The notes: a model not told the origin generated them from the letters alone. Counted from the stretch's first letter, positions 7,283 through 16,821 are shown. The stretch: DNA of 64,000 nucleotides from JABFRG01 sp046351415 (GCA_046351415.1 JAXLYO010000004.1:434001-498000), one strand, 5' to 3'. Program-made: numbers and translations.

Positions 7283-9235
7283 ATGAGCGCCTACTCGTCC
7301 TTGCCGCGGTCCCTTCGTTTTGCCATTCCGCTCACGCTCGCGCTCATCGCTTGCGACAAGAACGAACCCGGTGGCAGTCCACGCCAAGTTGGCAACGTGC
7401 CTTCGGCGACGGCCACCACGACCGCACCTGCTGCGGCGACGCCCGAAGAAGCGAAGGCATTCCTCGCACAGGTCGACACCGACTTGCGCAAGCTGTGGGT
7501 GGCGCGTGACCGCGCCGGTTGGGTAAACGCGAACTTCATCACCGACGACACGGAGCTCTTGTCGGCGGCAGGTGAGGAGGCGACCGCTGAGTTCATGACG
7601 AAGACGATCCTCGCTGCGAAGAAGTTCGACGGCGTGCCGCTCCCTCCGGACCTCGATCGACAGATGAAGCTTCTCCGTCTCGGTCAGACGGTACCGGCAC
7701 CCTCCAACGCAGAAGAGCGCTCGGAGCTCGCCCAAGTCCAAACGCAGATGGGAGGCATGTACGGCAAGGGAGAGTACTGTCCCAAGGAAGACTCGAAGCT
7801 GAAGGCCTACCTCGCTCCCGAGAAAGGCGCGAAAGACGAGAAGGGGGAGCCCGCAGCACCGAAGAAGTGTCTCAAGCTCGATGCGCTATCTCGCATCTTG
7901 AAGACGAGCCGCAACTACGAAGAGCTCCTGGAAGCGTGGGTTGGGTGGCACTCCATCTCGCCGCCCATGAAGCCGAAGTACCAGAAGTACGTCGCGCTCG
8001 GAAACAAGGGCGCGAAAGAAATCGGCTTCGCCGACCTGGGGGCTCTCTGGCGCTCGGGCTATGACATGACACCAGAGGCCTTCGAAGCAGACCTCGAGCG
8101 TCTCTGGCAGCAGGTGAAGCCGCTCTATGACGAGCTGCACTGCTACATGCGCATGAAGCTTCGTGGCAAGTACGGAAAAGAGCGCGTCCCCGAGCACGCA
8201 CCGATACCCGCACACCTCCTCGGCAACATGTGGGCGCAAGAGTGGAACAACGTGTACGACCTCGCGGAGCCGTACAAAGGTGAAGGCTCACTCGACGTCG
8301 ACAAGAAGCTCAAGGAGAAGAAATACGACGCCGTCAAAATGGTGAAGCTCGGCGAATCGTTCTTCACGTCGATGGGAATGGATCCGCTTCCGGAGACATT
8401 CTGGCAAAGGTCGCTCTTCCTACGTCCGAAAGACCGTGAGGTCGTCTGTCATGCGAGTGCGTGGGACGTGAGCTGGAACAACGACCTGCGCATCAAGATG
8501 TGCATCGAGCCGACCGAGGAGGATCTCATCACCATCCACCACGAGCTTGGTCACGACTACTATTTCCACTCGTACTACAAGCTGCCGATGCTCTTTCAGC
8601 AAGGCGCGAACGATGGATTCCACGAGGGCATCGGCGATACGCTCGCATTGGCGGTGACGCCCGCTTACCTCAAGGGGCTCGGGCTTCTCGACGACGTTCC
8701 GAAGAACGTGAAGGCCGAGGTGAACGTCCAGATGAAGATGGCCGTCGAGAAGATCGCCTTCCTTCCGTTCGGATTGCTCATCGACAAGTGGCGTTGGGAC
8801 GTGTTCAGCGGCAAGGTGAAGGAAGGCGAGTGGAACAAGGCCTGGTGGGACCTCCGCACGAAGTACCAAGGTGTCAGCGCCCCCGTCGCGCGCACCGAAA
8901 GCGACTTCGACCCCGGCGCGAAGTATCACATCCCTGGAAGCACGCCTTACATCCGGTACTTCCTCGCCCGCATCTACCAGTTCCAATTCTACAAGGCGCT
9001 CTGCGAGGCCTCGGGCCACAAAGGAGCACTCAACACGTGCTCCTTCTTCGGAAGCAAAGAAGCCGGTACGAAGCTCAAGAACATGCTCGCGCTCGGAGCG
9101 AGCAAGCCGTGGCCCGAGGCCATGAAAGCCATCACGGGTGACTCGAAAGCCGACGCCGCCGCGCTCGTCGAGTACTTCGCGCCTCTGCGAAGCTACTTGA
9201 AGGAGCAAACTGGCGGAGAGAAGTGCGGCTGGTGA
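7283..9235 (+). CDS. M2-family (ACE-like) zinc metallopeptidase lipoprotein
   Basis: 650 residues from the ATG at 7283. An open frame extends upstream to 7073 but overlaps the methyltransferase, and only the 7283 start gives a signal: lipobox LALIAC with Cys24. The catalytic domain shows HELGH at 420-424 and the third zinc ligand Glu448 in EGIGD. The spacing of 28 residues between the first His and that Glu is exactly that of angiotensin-converting enzyme (peptidase family M2). Other family blocks (LGNMWAQEW near 314, YQFQFYKALC near 570) are present. Known family role: dipeptidyl carboxypeptidase. Here it would be a cell-surface or periplasmic enzyme anchored by lipid, probably for peptide scavenging. 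Its stop overlaps the start region of the next gene. Confidence 0.93.
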   Translation: MSAYSSLPRSLRFAIPLTLALIACDKNEPGGSPRQVGNVPSATATTTAPAAATPEEAKAFLAQVDTDLRKLWVARDRAGWVNANFITDDTELLSAAGEEATAEFMTKTILAAKKFDGVPLPPDLDRQMKLLRLGQTVPAPSNAEERSELAQVQTQMGGMYGKGEYCPKEDSKLKAYLAPEKGAKDEKGEPAAPKKCLKLDALSRILKTSRNYEELLEAWVGWHSISPPMKPKYQKYVALGNKGAKEIGFADLGALWRSGYDMTPEAFEADLERLWQQVKPLYDELHCYMRMKLRGKYGKERVPEHAPIPAHLLGNMWAQEWNNVYDLAEPYKGEGSLDVDKKLKEKKYDAVKMVKLGESFFTSMGMDPLPETFWQRSLFLRPKDREVVCHASAWDVSWNNDLRIKMCIEPTEEDLITIHHELGHDYYFHSYYKLPMLFQQGANDGFHEGIGDTLALAVTPAYLKGLGLLDDVPKNVKAEVNVQMKMAVEKIAFLPFGLLIDKWRWDVFSGKVKEGEWNKAWWDLRTKYQGVSAPVARTESDFDPGAKYHIPGSTPYIRYFLARIYQFQFYKALCEASGHKGALNTCSFFGSKEAGTKLKNMLALGASKPWPEAMKAITGDSKADAAALVEYFAPLRSYLKEQTGGEKCGW

Positions 9236-11154
9236 AGCCCACCACGATCCATGCGCCGGTGCACCCCATCGCTCAGCGGGTGCGTCGGCTAGCCTGGGTC
9301 ACGGTGATCTTCGCCCTGTTCTCTGGGCTTTCGTTCTATTTCGAGTTGGTCGCCTGTGGCGTGAGTTTCGCGCTGCTCTCGGCGTTCTACGTGTGGGTCA
9401 CCGTCACGTTGCACAGGAACGGGCGTGCCGTCTCGCTCCACAACATGGCATTCGAGCGCGCGACGCGGGGAGACCTCGACGAAGCAGAAGCGCTATCGGC
9501 GCAGATTCCCGAGCACTCGCGCCGGAAAGGCTTCCTCGCGCTTGCGCATGGACTTCTTCACGCTCTCATTGCCATGCAGCGCGGCCGCTTCGAGGAAGGC
9601 GTCCGTGAGGCCACCCGGTCGATCGAGGTAAAGTCGTTCAAGATCGGCAAAGAGCAGTATGTCGTGAGTGCATTCGGTGTGCGCGCACTTCTGCTCGCCA
9701 TGCTCGGACGGGAAAGCGAAGCGCTTCGCGACGTAGCGCGCGTAGAGGGAAGTAGGCTTCTGCACCCTACCCCCTGGGCTCGTTGCGTGCTCGCGAAGGC
9801 TATTCTCGCCTCCAAGGACGATGCGCGTCGGGAAGAGCTCGTTGGGCTTCTGCGACAGGGAAGGCGAGCGATCGAGTCCTTGACGCCTCGCGAACGGGTT
9901 CTGTTTCGCGCACTCGAACGACTCGTTCGTGTCGACGCGCGCGGTGCGTACCGGGAGCAGGGCACTCGGGTCGAGCAAGCGGACGCCGGTGGACTCGCCG
10001 CGTGGGTCTCTCGAATCGTACCGGACGCTGGCAATCTCGTGCCTGAAGGCGCGAGCGCGTCTTCTCGAGACTCGATCTCGGAGCGTGACGAGGACCAGCC
10101 CTATGTCGTGCACGGCGCCCACCCACGAGCGATGCGCGATGCGGCTTCTGCGAGCATGGAGAGCATCCGAAGGACAGCCGAGAAAAAAGGGAAGCATCAG
10201 GGAGCGGCTCGGAGCATTGCCCTTTGGGTCGTCCTCTCGGGAATCGTGTACAGTGCGTTGCGACTCGCAGGCATACTTCGTCCCTCGCCCGTCGCTTCAG
10301 ACATTGCCGAAGCCGCCACCGAATCGTCGTGGACACCCTCGGCGGTCTCGTGGATACCTGCCGGGCTGATCGTCCTCATTCTTTTGTGGACCGTGGAGCG
10401 ACTTCGCACTCAGACCAAGGTGACTTCCGCGCTTGCAGCTGCCGCGATGCTCCGAGCAACCGGTAAAGATGTGGAATACATGGAAGCCATGCGTGGTCTC
10501 ACGAAGTCCCGTGTTCCGACGCTCGCCGCGGAGTCCCATCGTGGACTTGCGGTCTTGCACGAAGAACGCGGGGCCTTCGAAGATGCGCTTGCAGAGACCG
10601 ACAAGGCGCTCGCTCTGCTGTGGGCTTCGCCGCAGACGAGGCTCGCGTCGCACGACATGCAGCTTCCCGAGATCGTCGCGTCCCGAGCATTTCTTCTAGG
10701 GGTTCTCGGACGCGTGCCGGAAGCTCAGGCGGAGTACGAAGGTTTGCTGCGCGACTATCCGGCCTTTCCCTTTCGCACGCGCGCGAAGATTCGCATCGAA
10801 GTCGCGCTCGCGCTTCGCGCGGGTGATGAGCCGATGGCGCGGAAGGTGGCGCAGCAGCGTACGATGGACCTGCCGCTGATGCTGCGTGACGAGCTGCTCT
10901 ACGACCTTTTGGACCTCGCAGCGAATCCAATGCCGTCACGCGCAGAACTCGCACGCATGAACGAAGAGTTCGCGCACGCGCCCCACCTCGTACAGTGGGT
11001 CGACCGCGTTGCGCCTGGTTTACGCACTCGCGCCTTGAGGGGCGAGGGGGCTCGCGTCGTTGCATCGCCGGAAATGCGCGTTGCGTCGTCGCCCGATGCG
11101 CACGAACGCGACGAACACGACACTGCCCTTGCAACCGAGCGGGGAGCAGTCTAA
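9223..11154 (+). CDS. TPR-type integral membrane protein, unknown function
   Basis: About 643 residues. The first codon is GTG at 9223 (GGAG 4 nt upstream); GTG at 9232, in a GTGA overlap with the preceding stop, is an equally good alternative start. Two transmembrane helices lie at about 24-62, then a soluble helical stretch with TPR-like repeats (AFERATRGDLDEAEALSAQI). Two more membrane helices lie near 325-347 and 370-392, and a second TPR-like region covers about 410-560 (HEERGAFEDALAETDKAL). The C-terminus is polar. It is probably translated together with the M2 peptidase. No family or function is recognised; TPRs suggest protein-protein contacts. Confidence 0.8.
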   Translation: MRLVKPTTIHAPVHPIAQRVRRLAWVTVIFALFSGLSFYFELVACGVSFALLSAFYVWVTVTLHRNGRAVSLHNMAFERATRGDLDEAEALSAQIPEHSRRKGFLALAHGLLHALIAMQRGRFEEGVREATRSIEVKSFKIGKEQYVVSAFGVRALLLAMLGRESEALRDVARVEGSRLLHPTPWARCVLAKAILASKDDARREELVGLLRQGRRAIESLTPRERVLFRALERLVRVDARGAYREQGTRVEQADAGGLAAWVSRIVPDAGNLVPEGASASSRDSISERDEDQPYVVHGAHPRAMRDAASASMESIRRTAEKKGKHQGAARSIALWVVLSGIVYSALRLAGILRPSPVASDIAEAATESSWTPSAVSWIPAGLIVLILLWTVERLRTQTKVTSALAAAAMLRATGKDVEYMEAMRGLTKSRVPTLAAESHRGLAVLHEERGAFEDALAETDKALALLWASPQTRLASHDMQLPEIVASRAFLLGVLGRVPEAQAEYEGLLRDYPAFPFRTRAKIRIEVALALRAGDEPMARKVAQQRTMDLPLMLRDELLYDLLDLAANPMPSRAELARMNEEFAHAPHLVQWVDRVAPGLRTRALRGEGARVVASPEMRVASSPDAHERDEHDTALATERGAV

Positions 11155-11164
11155 CCACGCGTCC

Positions 11165-12706
11165 ATGTCGCGCGTTCCCATCGTCATTCTGGATTTCGGC
11201 TCGCAGACGACGCAGCTCATCGCGAGGCGCGTGCGCGCGGCGAAGGTATACTGCGAGATTCATCCCTGTACCTTGAAGCTCGAAGATCTGCGGAAGATGA
11301 ATCCCGCCGGCGTCATCCTCTCCGGCGGCCCCGCGAGCGTGTACGAAGAGGGCGCACCTCGAGTAGACCCCGGCGTCTTCGAGCTCGGCGTGCCGGTCCT
11401 CGGGATCTGCTACGGGATGCAGATCATGGCACAAATCCTCGGAGGCAAGGTTACTCCGGGCGCCACGCGCGAATTCGGACGTGCCGCCATCGAGGTTCTT
11501 TCGAAAGAGGGCCCCTTCACCGGGCGCGACACCACCTTCGACGTGTGGATGAGCCACGGTGATCACGTCGAAGCCGTCCCGGAAGGCTTCTCGGCGTTCG
11601 CAAAGACCAGCACGACGCCCTTCGCGTCGATGGGCGACACGAAGCGTCACTTCTACGGGCTGCAGTTTCACCCCGAGGTGCAGCACACGCAGTTCGGCGC
11701 AGACATCCTGGGAGAGTTCGTCACGAACGTGTGTCGCATCGAGCCGACGTGGACACCGAACTCTTTCGTCGATGAAGCCGTTGCGCGTGTGAAGGCGCAG
11801 GTCGGTGATGGCCGCGCGATTTGCGGACTCTCCGGTGGTGTCGATTCTTCGGTGGCTGCGGTACTCGTGGCGAAGGCGATCGGATCACGACTCACGTGTA
11901 TCTTCGTCGACAATGGTCTGTTGCGCGGAGGCGAGGCCGAGCAAGTTCTCGCGACCTTCCGTGAGCACTTCAAGCTCAACGTCGTGTTCGCCGACGCGAG
12001 GGAGCGCTTTCTTTCGCAGCTCGCGGGCGTCACCGACCCCGAGCAGAAGCGCAAGATCATCGGGCGCGTGTTCATCGAAGTGTTCGAGGAAGAGGCGAAG
12101 CGACTCGGCGGAGGCTTCGGTCATCTCGTGCAGGGCACGCTCTATCCCGACGTCATCGAGAGTGTTTCGTTCAAAGGGCCGAGCGTGGTCATCAAGAGCC
12201 ACCACAATGTCGGCGGTTTGCCCGAGCGCATGCACATGAAGCTCGTCGAGCCACTCCGAGAGCTCTTCAAAGACGAAGTGCGCGAGGCGGGAGCGGTGCT
12301 CGGTATTCCTGACGAAGTGCTGCATCGGCACCCGTTCCCCGGGCCGGGGCTCGCCATTCGTGTTCTGTCCGACATCACCGCCGACAAGCTCCGCATCGTT
12401 CGCGAATCCGACACGATCTTGCAGGAGGAGATGCGCGCAGCGGGCCTCTATCGAAAGATCTGGCAGGCCTTCACGGTCCTCCTCCCGGTACGGACCGTCG
12501 GGGTCGTCGGCGATGGCCGAAGCTACGATCAGGTGGTGGCCGTGCGCGCAGTTTCCGCCACCGACGGCATGACGGCTGACTTCTACCCGATGCCCTACGA
12601 CGTGCTCTCCCGCATCGCGACCCGCGTGTGCAACGAGGTTCGTGGTGTCGGAAGGGTGGTCTACGACGTGTCCTCGAAACCCCCGGCGACCATCGAATGG
12701 GAATAA
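11165..12706 (+). CDS. guaA: GMP synthase (glutamine-hydrolysing)
   Basis: Converts XMP to GMP with glutamine and ATP. 513 residues from the ATG at 11165. An open frame extends to 11060 inside the previous gene, but the conserved start is VPIVILDFGSQTTQLI. The N-terminal class I glutaminase has nucleophile Cys82 (GICYGMQ) and the His/Glu pair in FHPEVQHT. The ATP-pyrophosphatase domain has the PP-loop SGGVDSS. The C-terminal dimerisation domain ends KPPATIEWE, the usual GuaA terminus. It is 10 nt downstream of the TPR protein and is the GMP branch step for the purine operon that begins 4 kb further on; guaB is in that operon. Confidence 0.98.
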   Translation: MSRVPIVILDFGSQTTQLIARRVRAAKVYCEIHPCTLKLEDLRKMNPAGVILSGGPASVYEEGAPRVDPGVFELGVPVLGICYGMQIMAQILGGKVTPGATREFGRAAIEVLSKEGPFTGRDTTFDVWMSHGDHVEAVPEGFSAFAKTSTTPFASMGDTKRHFYGLQFHPEVQHTQFGADILGEFVTNVCRIEPTWTPNSFVDEAVARVKAQVGDGRAICGLSGGVDSSVAAVLVAKAIGSRLTCIFVDNGLLRGGEAEQVLATFREHFKLNVVFADARERFLSQLAGVTDPEQKRKIIGRVFIEVFEEEAKRLGGGFGHLVQGTLYPDVIESVSFKGPSVVIKSHHNVGGLPERMHMKLVEPLRELFKDEVREAGAVLGIPDEVLHRHPFPGPGLAIRVLSDITADKLRIVRESDTILQEEMRAAGLYRKIWQAFTVLLPVRTVGVVGDGRSYDQVVAVRAVSATDGMTADFYPMPYDVLSRIATRVCNEVRGVGRVVYDVSSKPPATIEWE

Positions 12707-12768
12707 AGCGTACGATTTATTTATTCATGCGCTCGACTTAGTTCGGAAAGCGCCCTAGACCGAGGCGT

Positions 12769-13308
12769 ATGAACAACGTCGCTCGCGTCTTTTCCACATC
12801 GGCTTTGGCGTTCCTTCTCCCCTTGGCGGGAGCTTGCGGCGGAGGTGTGCCGCATCCTGCGGACGGACCTGCGCCCACGGCCGTGTCGAGCGCGCCCGCC
12901 GAAGGCTTGGCGCCGCCCGGGGTCGCTTCGAATCCCGGGGCCCCCGCGACCCCGTCCGTCGCCGCCCCTTCGGCACCGCCCAAGCCAGTCGCTTCGCCTT
13001 CGCCGGCGAGCGCGCAGCGTCCGTCGACCTCCACGACACCGACGCCGCCACCGGCACCGCCGAAGCGTGAACGTATCGCGCTCCACAACAGCTGCAGCAA
13101 GCCGATGCGCCTCTACTTCAAGCGCCCGGGCGCAGACCTGCAAACGTCCATCAACACTTCGACGTCGACCGAGGAGCATGCGACCGACGGCGACATCATT
13201 CAGCTCATGGACGACACGGGCCGAAACGAGCTCGACCGCGTCACGATCACACCTTCGATGAAGCTCGTCGACATTCAGTCGAATTGCCGGAAGTTCGAAG
13301 CGAAGTAG
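12769..13308 (+). CDS. Small Pro/Ala-linker lipoprotein, unknown
   Basis: 179 residues. The lipobox is LAGAC with Cys23, followed by a low-complexity Ala/Pro/Ser/Thr linker to about residue 97. The C-terminal domain of about 80 residues (RIALHNSCSKPMRLYF to VDIQSNCRKF) has two Cys that could pair. No family recognised; the fold looks like a small beta domain. It lies 62 nt after guaA on the same strand and 9 nt from the convergent end of pyrB, leaving no space for a normal terminator. Confidence 0.75.
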   Translation: MNNVARVFSTSALAFLLPLAGACGGGVPHPADGPAPTAVSSAPAEGLAPPGVASNPGAPATPSVAAPSAPPKPVASPSPASAQRPSTSTTPTPPPAPPKRERIALHNSCSKPMRLYFKRPGADLQTSINTSTSTEEHATDGDIIQLMDDTGRNELDRVTITPSMKLVDIQSNCRKFEAK

Positions 13309-13317
13309 CTTCGTGTT

Positions 13318-14229
13318 TCAGGCCTCGAGCAGGTGGAGCAAAAGGCTCTGACGCACCGGAATCCCCGCGGCAGCCTGCCGGAAGTAGGCTGCCTGCACGC
13401 AATCGTCGACATCGGGTGTGAGTTCGTCGACACGCGGGAGCGGATGCAAAATGCGGAGGTGGGACGGTGCCTCGTCGAGCAGCTCCTTCGTGAGGCGATA
13501 GCTGCTCCATGAGACACCATCGAGCATGTCGTACGGGATGCGCTCGCGCTGGACGCGGGTCATGTAGATCGAGTCGACCTGGCCGAGGACCGTGCGAACG
13601 TTCGAGGCATGCGCCACGGAGACCCCGCGCGCTTGCGCTGCTTCTTGGAGCTGATCGGGCATGCCGAGGGCGGGCGGCGCCACGAGGATGACGCGCGTAC
13701 CTTTGAAGAGCGCGAGAGCCTTGATGAGCGAATGGACCGTGCGTCCGAAGCGCAGGTCGCCCACGAACGCGATTTGAAGCTCATCGAGCCGCCCGTGTTC
13801 GCGCCAGAGCGTGTACAGGTCGACCAATGTCTGAGTCGGGTGCTCGTTCGCACCATCGCCAGCGTTGATGACCGGAACCGAAGAGACAGCTGCAGCACGC
13901 GCCGCGCTGCCAGCCTCCGAATGGCGAAGGACGAGTGCGTCCCCATAGGCGCCGCACATGCGAACCGAGTCCTCGAGCGTCTCTCCCTTGGAGGCAGAGG
14001 TGTTCTTCGATTCGGAGAAGCCCGTCACACCAGCGCCGAGCTTGAGGGCCGCGCTTTCGAAGGAAAGCCGCGTGCGCGTCGAAGGCTCGTAGAACATACT
14101 CACGACGACGCGCCCGCGAAGACGGTCACACTTCTCTGCGCGTGGGGCTTCCGTGAGCGCATGCGCCCGCTGCAGCAAGTGTTCGATGTCGGCGCGCGCG
14201 AGTTGTTCGATGCTGACGAGGTGCTTCAT
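13318..14229 (-). CDS. pyrB: Aspartate carbamoyltransferase, catalytic chain
   Basis: Condenses carbamoyl phosphate with aspartate, the first committed step of pyrimidine synthesis. 303 residues, the usual catalytic-chain length. Seen: the carbamoyl-phosphate motif STRTR (50-54), a SKGET loop with its Lys, HPTQTLVDLYT, and HPLPRVDEL. No pyrI regulatory chain is nearby, so a simple trimer or an association with dihydroorotase (as in some bacteria) is possible. Its start overlaps the pyrF stop by ATGA. It is the last gene of the leftward pyrC-E-F-B operon. Confidence 0.97.
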   Translation of the reverse strand: MKHLVSIEQLARADIEHLLQRAHALTEAPRAEKCDRLRGRVVVSMFYEPSTRTRLSFESAALKLGAGVTGFSESKNTSASKGETLEDSVRMCGAYGDALVLRHSEAGSAARAAAVSSVPVINAGDGANEHPTQTLVDLYTLWREHGRLDELQIAFVGDLRFGRTVHSLIKALALFKGTRVILVAPPALGMPDQLQEAAQARGVSVAHASNVRTVLGQVDSIYMTRVQRERIPYDMLDGVSWSSYRLTKELLDEAPSHLRILHPLPRVDELTPDVDDCVQAAYFRQAAAGIPVRQSLLLHLLEA

Positions 14230-14918
14230 GGAGTGGCTGTGAGTGTTCGAGCTGCCTCGGCGACGTAGGCGGCGGGGTCTTGCGCACCAAGCAGCGCGCG
14301 ACCGACGAACAAGTGATGCACGGCAAGCGTCGGGAACGCCCGCGGGTCGCCTCCCTGTGCGCCGTACCCCGGCGAGTAGAACTCTGCGTCGTGCGGAAAG
14401 ACGTCACGGAGACTCGCAACGGCTTCGGGCTTCGTGAGAGGTACGACGAAGTGACGGACGCCCAAGCGAGCGGATTCGACGTAGGCGCGGTGCGGGAGCG
14501 CATCATCGAGATACCCGCCTTCGCGGAGCAGAAAGCCCTCGTGCGTCATGAGGGCGCCGACGATGGGACGGATGCCTTCGTCCTGCAGCGCCGATACCCA
14601 GGCCCGCAGCGTGATGGGGCCGGCTTGCGGAAACAAGATGGCTTGGTCGATGCCCGCGCCCTTCAGGGTCTTCGCGAAGAGCTTTCCGGTGTCGGGTATG
14701 TCGGTCCCGGCCTTCTGATGATCGTAGATGATGGGCTTTTGCGTGTGCTTGCGGATGCACGCGACGACCGACGGAAGCCCCAACGAAAGCCCCAGAGAGA
14801 AGCCGACCTTGTAGCTCGATACGATGTCGTGTTCGCAAGTGGCGCGGACGATACGCTCGACCGCATCCAAATCGAGTACGTCGAGGGAAGGGCTCAGATA
14901 GAATTTCTTTTGGGTCAT
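14226..14918 (-). CDS. pyrF: Orotidine 5'-phosphate decarboxylase, variant motif
   Basis: Makes UMP from OMP. 230 residues, a TIM barrel with the Asp near the start of strand 1 (SPSLDVLDLD), SYKVGFSLGL (strand-2 Lys) and a C-terminal phosphate loop SPGYGAQGGDPRAF. The catalytic array normally reads D-x-K-x-x-D; here it reads YDHQKAGTDIPDT, so Asp66, Lys69 and Asp73 have one extra residue on each side of the Lys. The position between pyrE and pyrB (4-nt overlaps on both sides) strongly supports the role. It may belong to a divergent OMPDC subgroup. Confidence 0.9.
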   Translation of the reverse strand: MTQKKFYLSPSLDVLDLDAVERIVRATCEHDIVSSYKVGFSLGLSLGLPSVVACIRKHTQKPIIYDHQKAGTDIPDTGKLFAKTLKGAGIDQAILFPQAGPITLRAWVSALQDEGIRPIVGALMTHEGFLLREGGYLDDALPHRAYVESARLGVRHFVVPLTKPEAVASLRDVFPHDAEFYSPGYGAQGGDPRAFPTLAVHHLFVGRALLGAQDPAAYVAEAARTLTATP

Positions 14919-15520
14919 GAGCCGCCTCCGGCGTAAGCGCGAATCGATTGCGCGTAGGGTGAACCGATCGCTTCGAGATGATTCGCGACGTCGGAAAGGG
15001 TGACCAAGGCTTGCACGTTGTAGCCCTCCATTTCAGCCGCAGCTTTTCCGCGTGAGCGATCGACCGCCACGAGGACACCCACCGGCCGCACGCCGAAGGA
15101 GGCTTCGAGCGCCGCGAACGCATCGACTTTCGTCTTGCCGGAGGTCATCACGTCGTCAATGACGACGACCTTGTCGCCTTGCGTGGGGGTGGACCCGATG
15201 TAAGTTCCGCCTTCACCGTGAGCTTTGGCTTCCTTGCGATCGAAGAATGTCTTCACGTTCGAACTTCGAGCGGCAAAGGCGACGGCTGCACTCGTGGCGA
15301 GTGCGATCCCTTTGTACGCAGGGCCGAACAAATGAGTCGTACCCGGGAACCTCGCGAGCACGGCCTCGGCGAACAGTGCGCCCAGTTTCTGTAGACTGAC
15401 GCCGTCGGCCACGCGGCCGAGGTCGATGAAGATGGGGGAAGACTCGCCGTTCTTCAGCGTGAAGGTTCCGAAGCGAAGCGCATCGGTTTGGACGAGGAGG
15501 TCGACGACGGGGTTGGTCAT
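14915..15520 (-). CDS. pyrE: Orotate phosphoribosyltransferase
   Basis: Joins orotate to PRPP to give OMP. 201 residues, normal length. Clear features: FGPAYKGIALA (orotate/PRPP contact), the flexible catalytic loop FFDRKEAKAHGEGG (92-105) and the PRPP-binding motif VVVIDDVMTSGKT (118-130). It overlaps pyrC upstream and pyrF downstream by 4 nt each (ATGA type), indicating translational coupling inside the pyrCEFB operon. Confidence 0.97.
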   Translation of the reverse strand: MTNPVVDLLVQTDALRFGTFTLKNGESSPIFIDLGRVADGVSLQKLGALFAEAVLARFPGTTHLFGPAYKGIALATSAAVAFAARSSNVKTFFDRKEAKAHGEGGTYIGSTPTQGDKVVVIDDVMTSGKTKVDAFAALEASFGVRPVGVLVAVDRSRGKAAAEMEGYNVQALVTLSDVANHLEAIGSPYAQSIRAYAGGGS

Positions 15521-16806
15521 GAGTTGTACACACAGGGGAGGGGAGACGCGTGCGGGAACGCACCATCTGCAAACTTGAAGACGCCGCCCACCATGGTCGC
15601 CGCCACATGTTGCCTGAAGGTCGTGGCGAGGTATGGGTGCGTTCGTGCCTTCGTGAGGACGTCGCGCGCTTTCGGAGGGCCCTTCGCGAGAAATACGAGG
15701 TCGGCCACGTTGCCGTCACGAATGCCATCGCGATGGGGAATGCCGTAGCATTCGGACGCGCGCGCGACGCAGGCGTCGATGAAGCGTTCACGGGGCAGAC
15801 GCGCGTCGCCCACGACCTCGAGCAACAGCGGCAACACGCATTCGATCGATGCGATCCCGGAAGGCGCATTCGCTTGGGCCTTCTCTTCGGGCGTGTGTGG
15901 CGCGTGATCGGTCGCCACGAAGTCGATGATTCCCATCGCGAGCCCTTCGAGGACGGCCTCCCGATCCTCTTCCGCGCGAAGCGGCGGGTTCACTTTGAGG
16001 TCATTCCCGATTTTCACGTAGTCGTCTTGCGTGAGCAAGAAGTAGTGCGGACACGTCTCGGCCCAAACGTCGAAGCCGGACTGTTTCATCTGCTTCACCC
16101 ACGCGACCTCCTCCGAAGTGCCCGCGTGACAAAGAACGAGGCGCGGTGGGGTCTTCACGCGAGCAAGGGCGCGCTCGAGTTTTCCGAGCGCGGCAACGAT
16201 GGCCTCCTTGGGACGCACGATGTGGTGCATGCGGTCCGCGCGCTGACCCGGAGTCGGAGCGATGCCGTGGCAAAACTTCGTTTCGTCTTCGGCGTGCACG
16301 GCGACGCGCGAGAACGTCGTGAAGATGCGAACGAGCGCATCTTCATCGACGACTGCACCATCGACCGACGACTTGGCCATGTAGATCTTCGCGCTCGCGA
16401 TGGGGCCCGCCGGAGCAACTTGCGGCTCGGTCGTGGCCTGGTAGTGGAGCCCCCAATGCACGAGGCTCTTTTGCTTGTAGAGTGCAGTCTTATGCGCCAA
16501 TGCTTCGGGCGTGCTGCAGGGGGGCACCGTATTCGGCATCTCGAGGATGGTCGTGACCCCACCCGCAAGCGCACATCGCGTGCCATTGTCGATGCCTTCT
16601 TTGTGCTCGATGCCGGGCTCGCGAAAGTGAACGTGCGGGTCGACCATCCCAGGGTAGATGGTGAAAGTCGAAGCGTCGAATGTCTCGCCCTCGGAGTGCG
16701 AGGAGCGGCGTCCTGGATGAAGCGAGAGCCGACCACCGGCGATGTCGATCTCGCCCTGAATCTCGTTGCCGGCGCGTTCGACCCAGGTGGCGTTCAAGAT
16801 TCGCAC
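15517..16806 (-). CDS. pyrC: Dihydroorotase
   Basis: Cyclises carbamoyl-aspartate to dihydroorotate. 429 residues, starting at GTG (16806). The N-terminal metal-binding block is PGMVDPHVHFREPG (H58, H60). A Lys in SAKIYM (Lys140) is placed where many dihydroorotases carry the bridging carboxylated Lys. Further ligands are VHAEDE (His171), LCHAGTSEE and VATDHAPHT (catalytic Asp). The length and PHVHFREPG favour the class I (long) type. It is the first gene of the leftward pyr operon, with a candidate promoter 16-42 nt upstream. Confidence 0.95.
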   Translation of the reverse strand: MRILNATWVERAGNEIQGEIDIAGGRLSLHPGRRSSHSEGETFDASTFTIYPGMVDPHVHFREPGIEHKEGIDNGTRCALAGGVTTILEMPNTVPPCSTPEALAHKTALYKQKSLVHWGLHYQATTEPQVAPAGPIASAKIYMAKSSVDGAVVDEDALVRIFTTFSRVAVHAEDETKFCHGIAPTPGQRADRMHHIVRPKEAIVAALGKLERALARVKTPPRLVLCHAGTSEEVAWVKQMKQSGFDVWAETCPHYFLLTQDDYVKIGNDLKVNPPLRAEEDREAVLEGLAMGIIDFVATDHAPHTPEEKAQANAPSGIASIECVLPLLLEVVGDARLPRERFIDACVARASECYGIPHRDGIRDGNVADLVFLAKGPPKARDVLTKARTHPYLATTFRQHVAATMVGGVFKFADGAFPHASPLPCVYNS

Positions 16807-16821
16807 GAGCGCGCAGACTAG

